This document shows, piece by piece, positions 63,971 through 64,000 of a stretch of DNA of 64,000 nt (the first letter of the stretch is position 1; every line of letters starts with the position of its first letter). The stretch comes from Jeotgalibaca ciconiae (GTDB lineage Bacteria > Bacillota > Bacilli > Lactobacillales > Aerococcaceae): the NCBI RefSeq assembly GCF_003955755.1, contig NZ_CP034465.1, positions 2,288,001 through 2,352,000 on the forward strand. Reading direction: 5' to 3'. Position numbers and translations under genes: made by a program. The notes beneath the pieces were generated by a model that was not told the DNA's origin, searched no databases, and saw nothing but the letters and a program-made list of their open reading frames with translations.

Positions 63971-64000
63971 TTAACCTAATTTGTTGTAGTACTCAACGAT
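63971..64000 (-). CDS. C-terminal end of an unidentified minus-strand gene
   Basis: Reading inward from the right edge, the frame gives IVEYYNKLG and a TAA stop whose complement is 63971-63973. A terminator for this strand follows at 63960-63913. Only nine residues are visible, which is not enough to name the gene. Confidence 0.5.
   Translation of the reverse strand: MVEYYNKLG

Overview
The window is low-GC Gram-positive chromosomal DNA, most likely from a lactic acid bacterium of the order Lactobacillales, probably the family Carnobacteriaceae. This rests on gene order and protein families (yqeG-yqeM cluster, dcw cluster with divIB/sepF/ylmH/divIVA and a T-box ileS, DUF1827, DUF3397, YkuJ, ClpE with a CtsR site, PyrR-controlled carAB). 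The genus cannot be fixed from the sequence alone. Nearly all genes lie on the + strand. No rRNA, tRNA or CRISPR was seen.

Layout. 1-2203: a window-truncated IS3-family insertion sequence, remnant repeats and a GNAT gene. 2458-8175: nox (NADH oxidase), a CNNM/CBS membrane protein, prfC (RF3) and a DUF1827 gene. 8383-13010: clpE (minus strand, CtsR operator) and ptsHI. 13051-16667: a repeat-rich island with an IS91-like rolling-circle element and a glycolipid-type glycosyltransferase. 16724-20249: a beta-hydroxyacid dehydrogenase, ykuJ, hom and thrB. 20690-26307: the ribosome-assembly/NAD cluster yqeG-yqeH-yhbY-nadD-yqeK-rsfS-yqeM-tmcAL. 26348-29065: yceD-rpmF, a DUF3397 protein and a second glycosyltransferase. 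29192-33706: PyrR attenuator and carAB. 33767-35532: a repeat plus a second full IS3 copy that has split a terminator. 35741-53177: the cell division and wall cluster mraZ-rsmH-ftsL-pbp-mraY-murD-murG-divIB-ftsA-ftsZ-yggS-sepF-yggT-ylmH-divIVA, followed by T-box-controlled ileS. 53373-57826: cold-shock gene, glsB-like gene, telA/xpaC pair, nudF, a small membrane protein and mtnN. 58306-62340: a Fur/PerR-type box and a four-gene ferric-siderophore ABC importer. 62832-64000: a BNR-type beta-propeller gene and the last codons of a minus-strand gene.

Main discovery candidate. A dispersed non-coding element occurs in five clear copies of about 208 bp (three) or 158 bp (two; same 50-bp internal deletion). 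Each copy begins directly after the T-tract of a terminator-like hairpin, at T-tract+(T/G)T, and ends with its own short hairpin followed by TTTTCTTAT. The IS91-like HUH transposase element at 13259-14912 has matching ends: a left end of the form AGnnTAGGGnnTTATAA and a right hairpin followed by TTTTCTTAT. It sits head-to-tail between two repeat copies. I infer that the repeats are non-autonomous derivatives moved by this transposase, that the target is a terminator hairpin plus T-tract, and that each insertion rebuilds a target at its own 3' end. Several diverged loci (1495-1770, 5709-5985, 27246-27551, 58085-58177, 62469-62693) contain related end modules with tandem hairpins whose stem sequence differs between loci.
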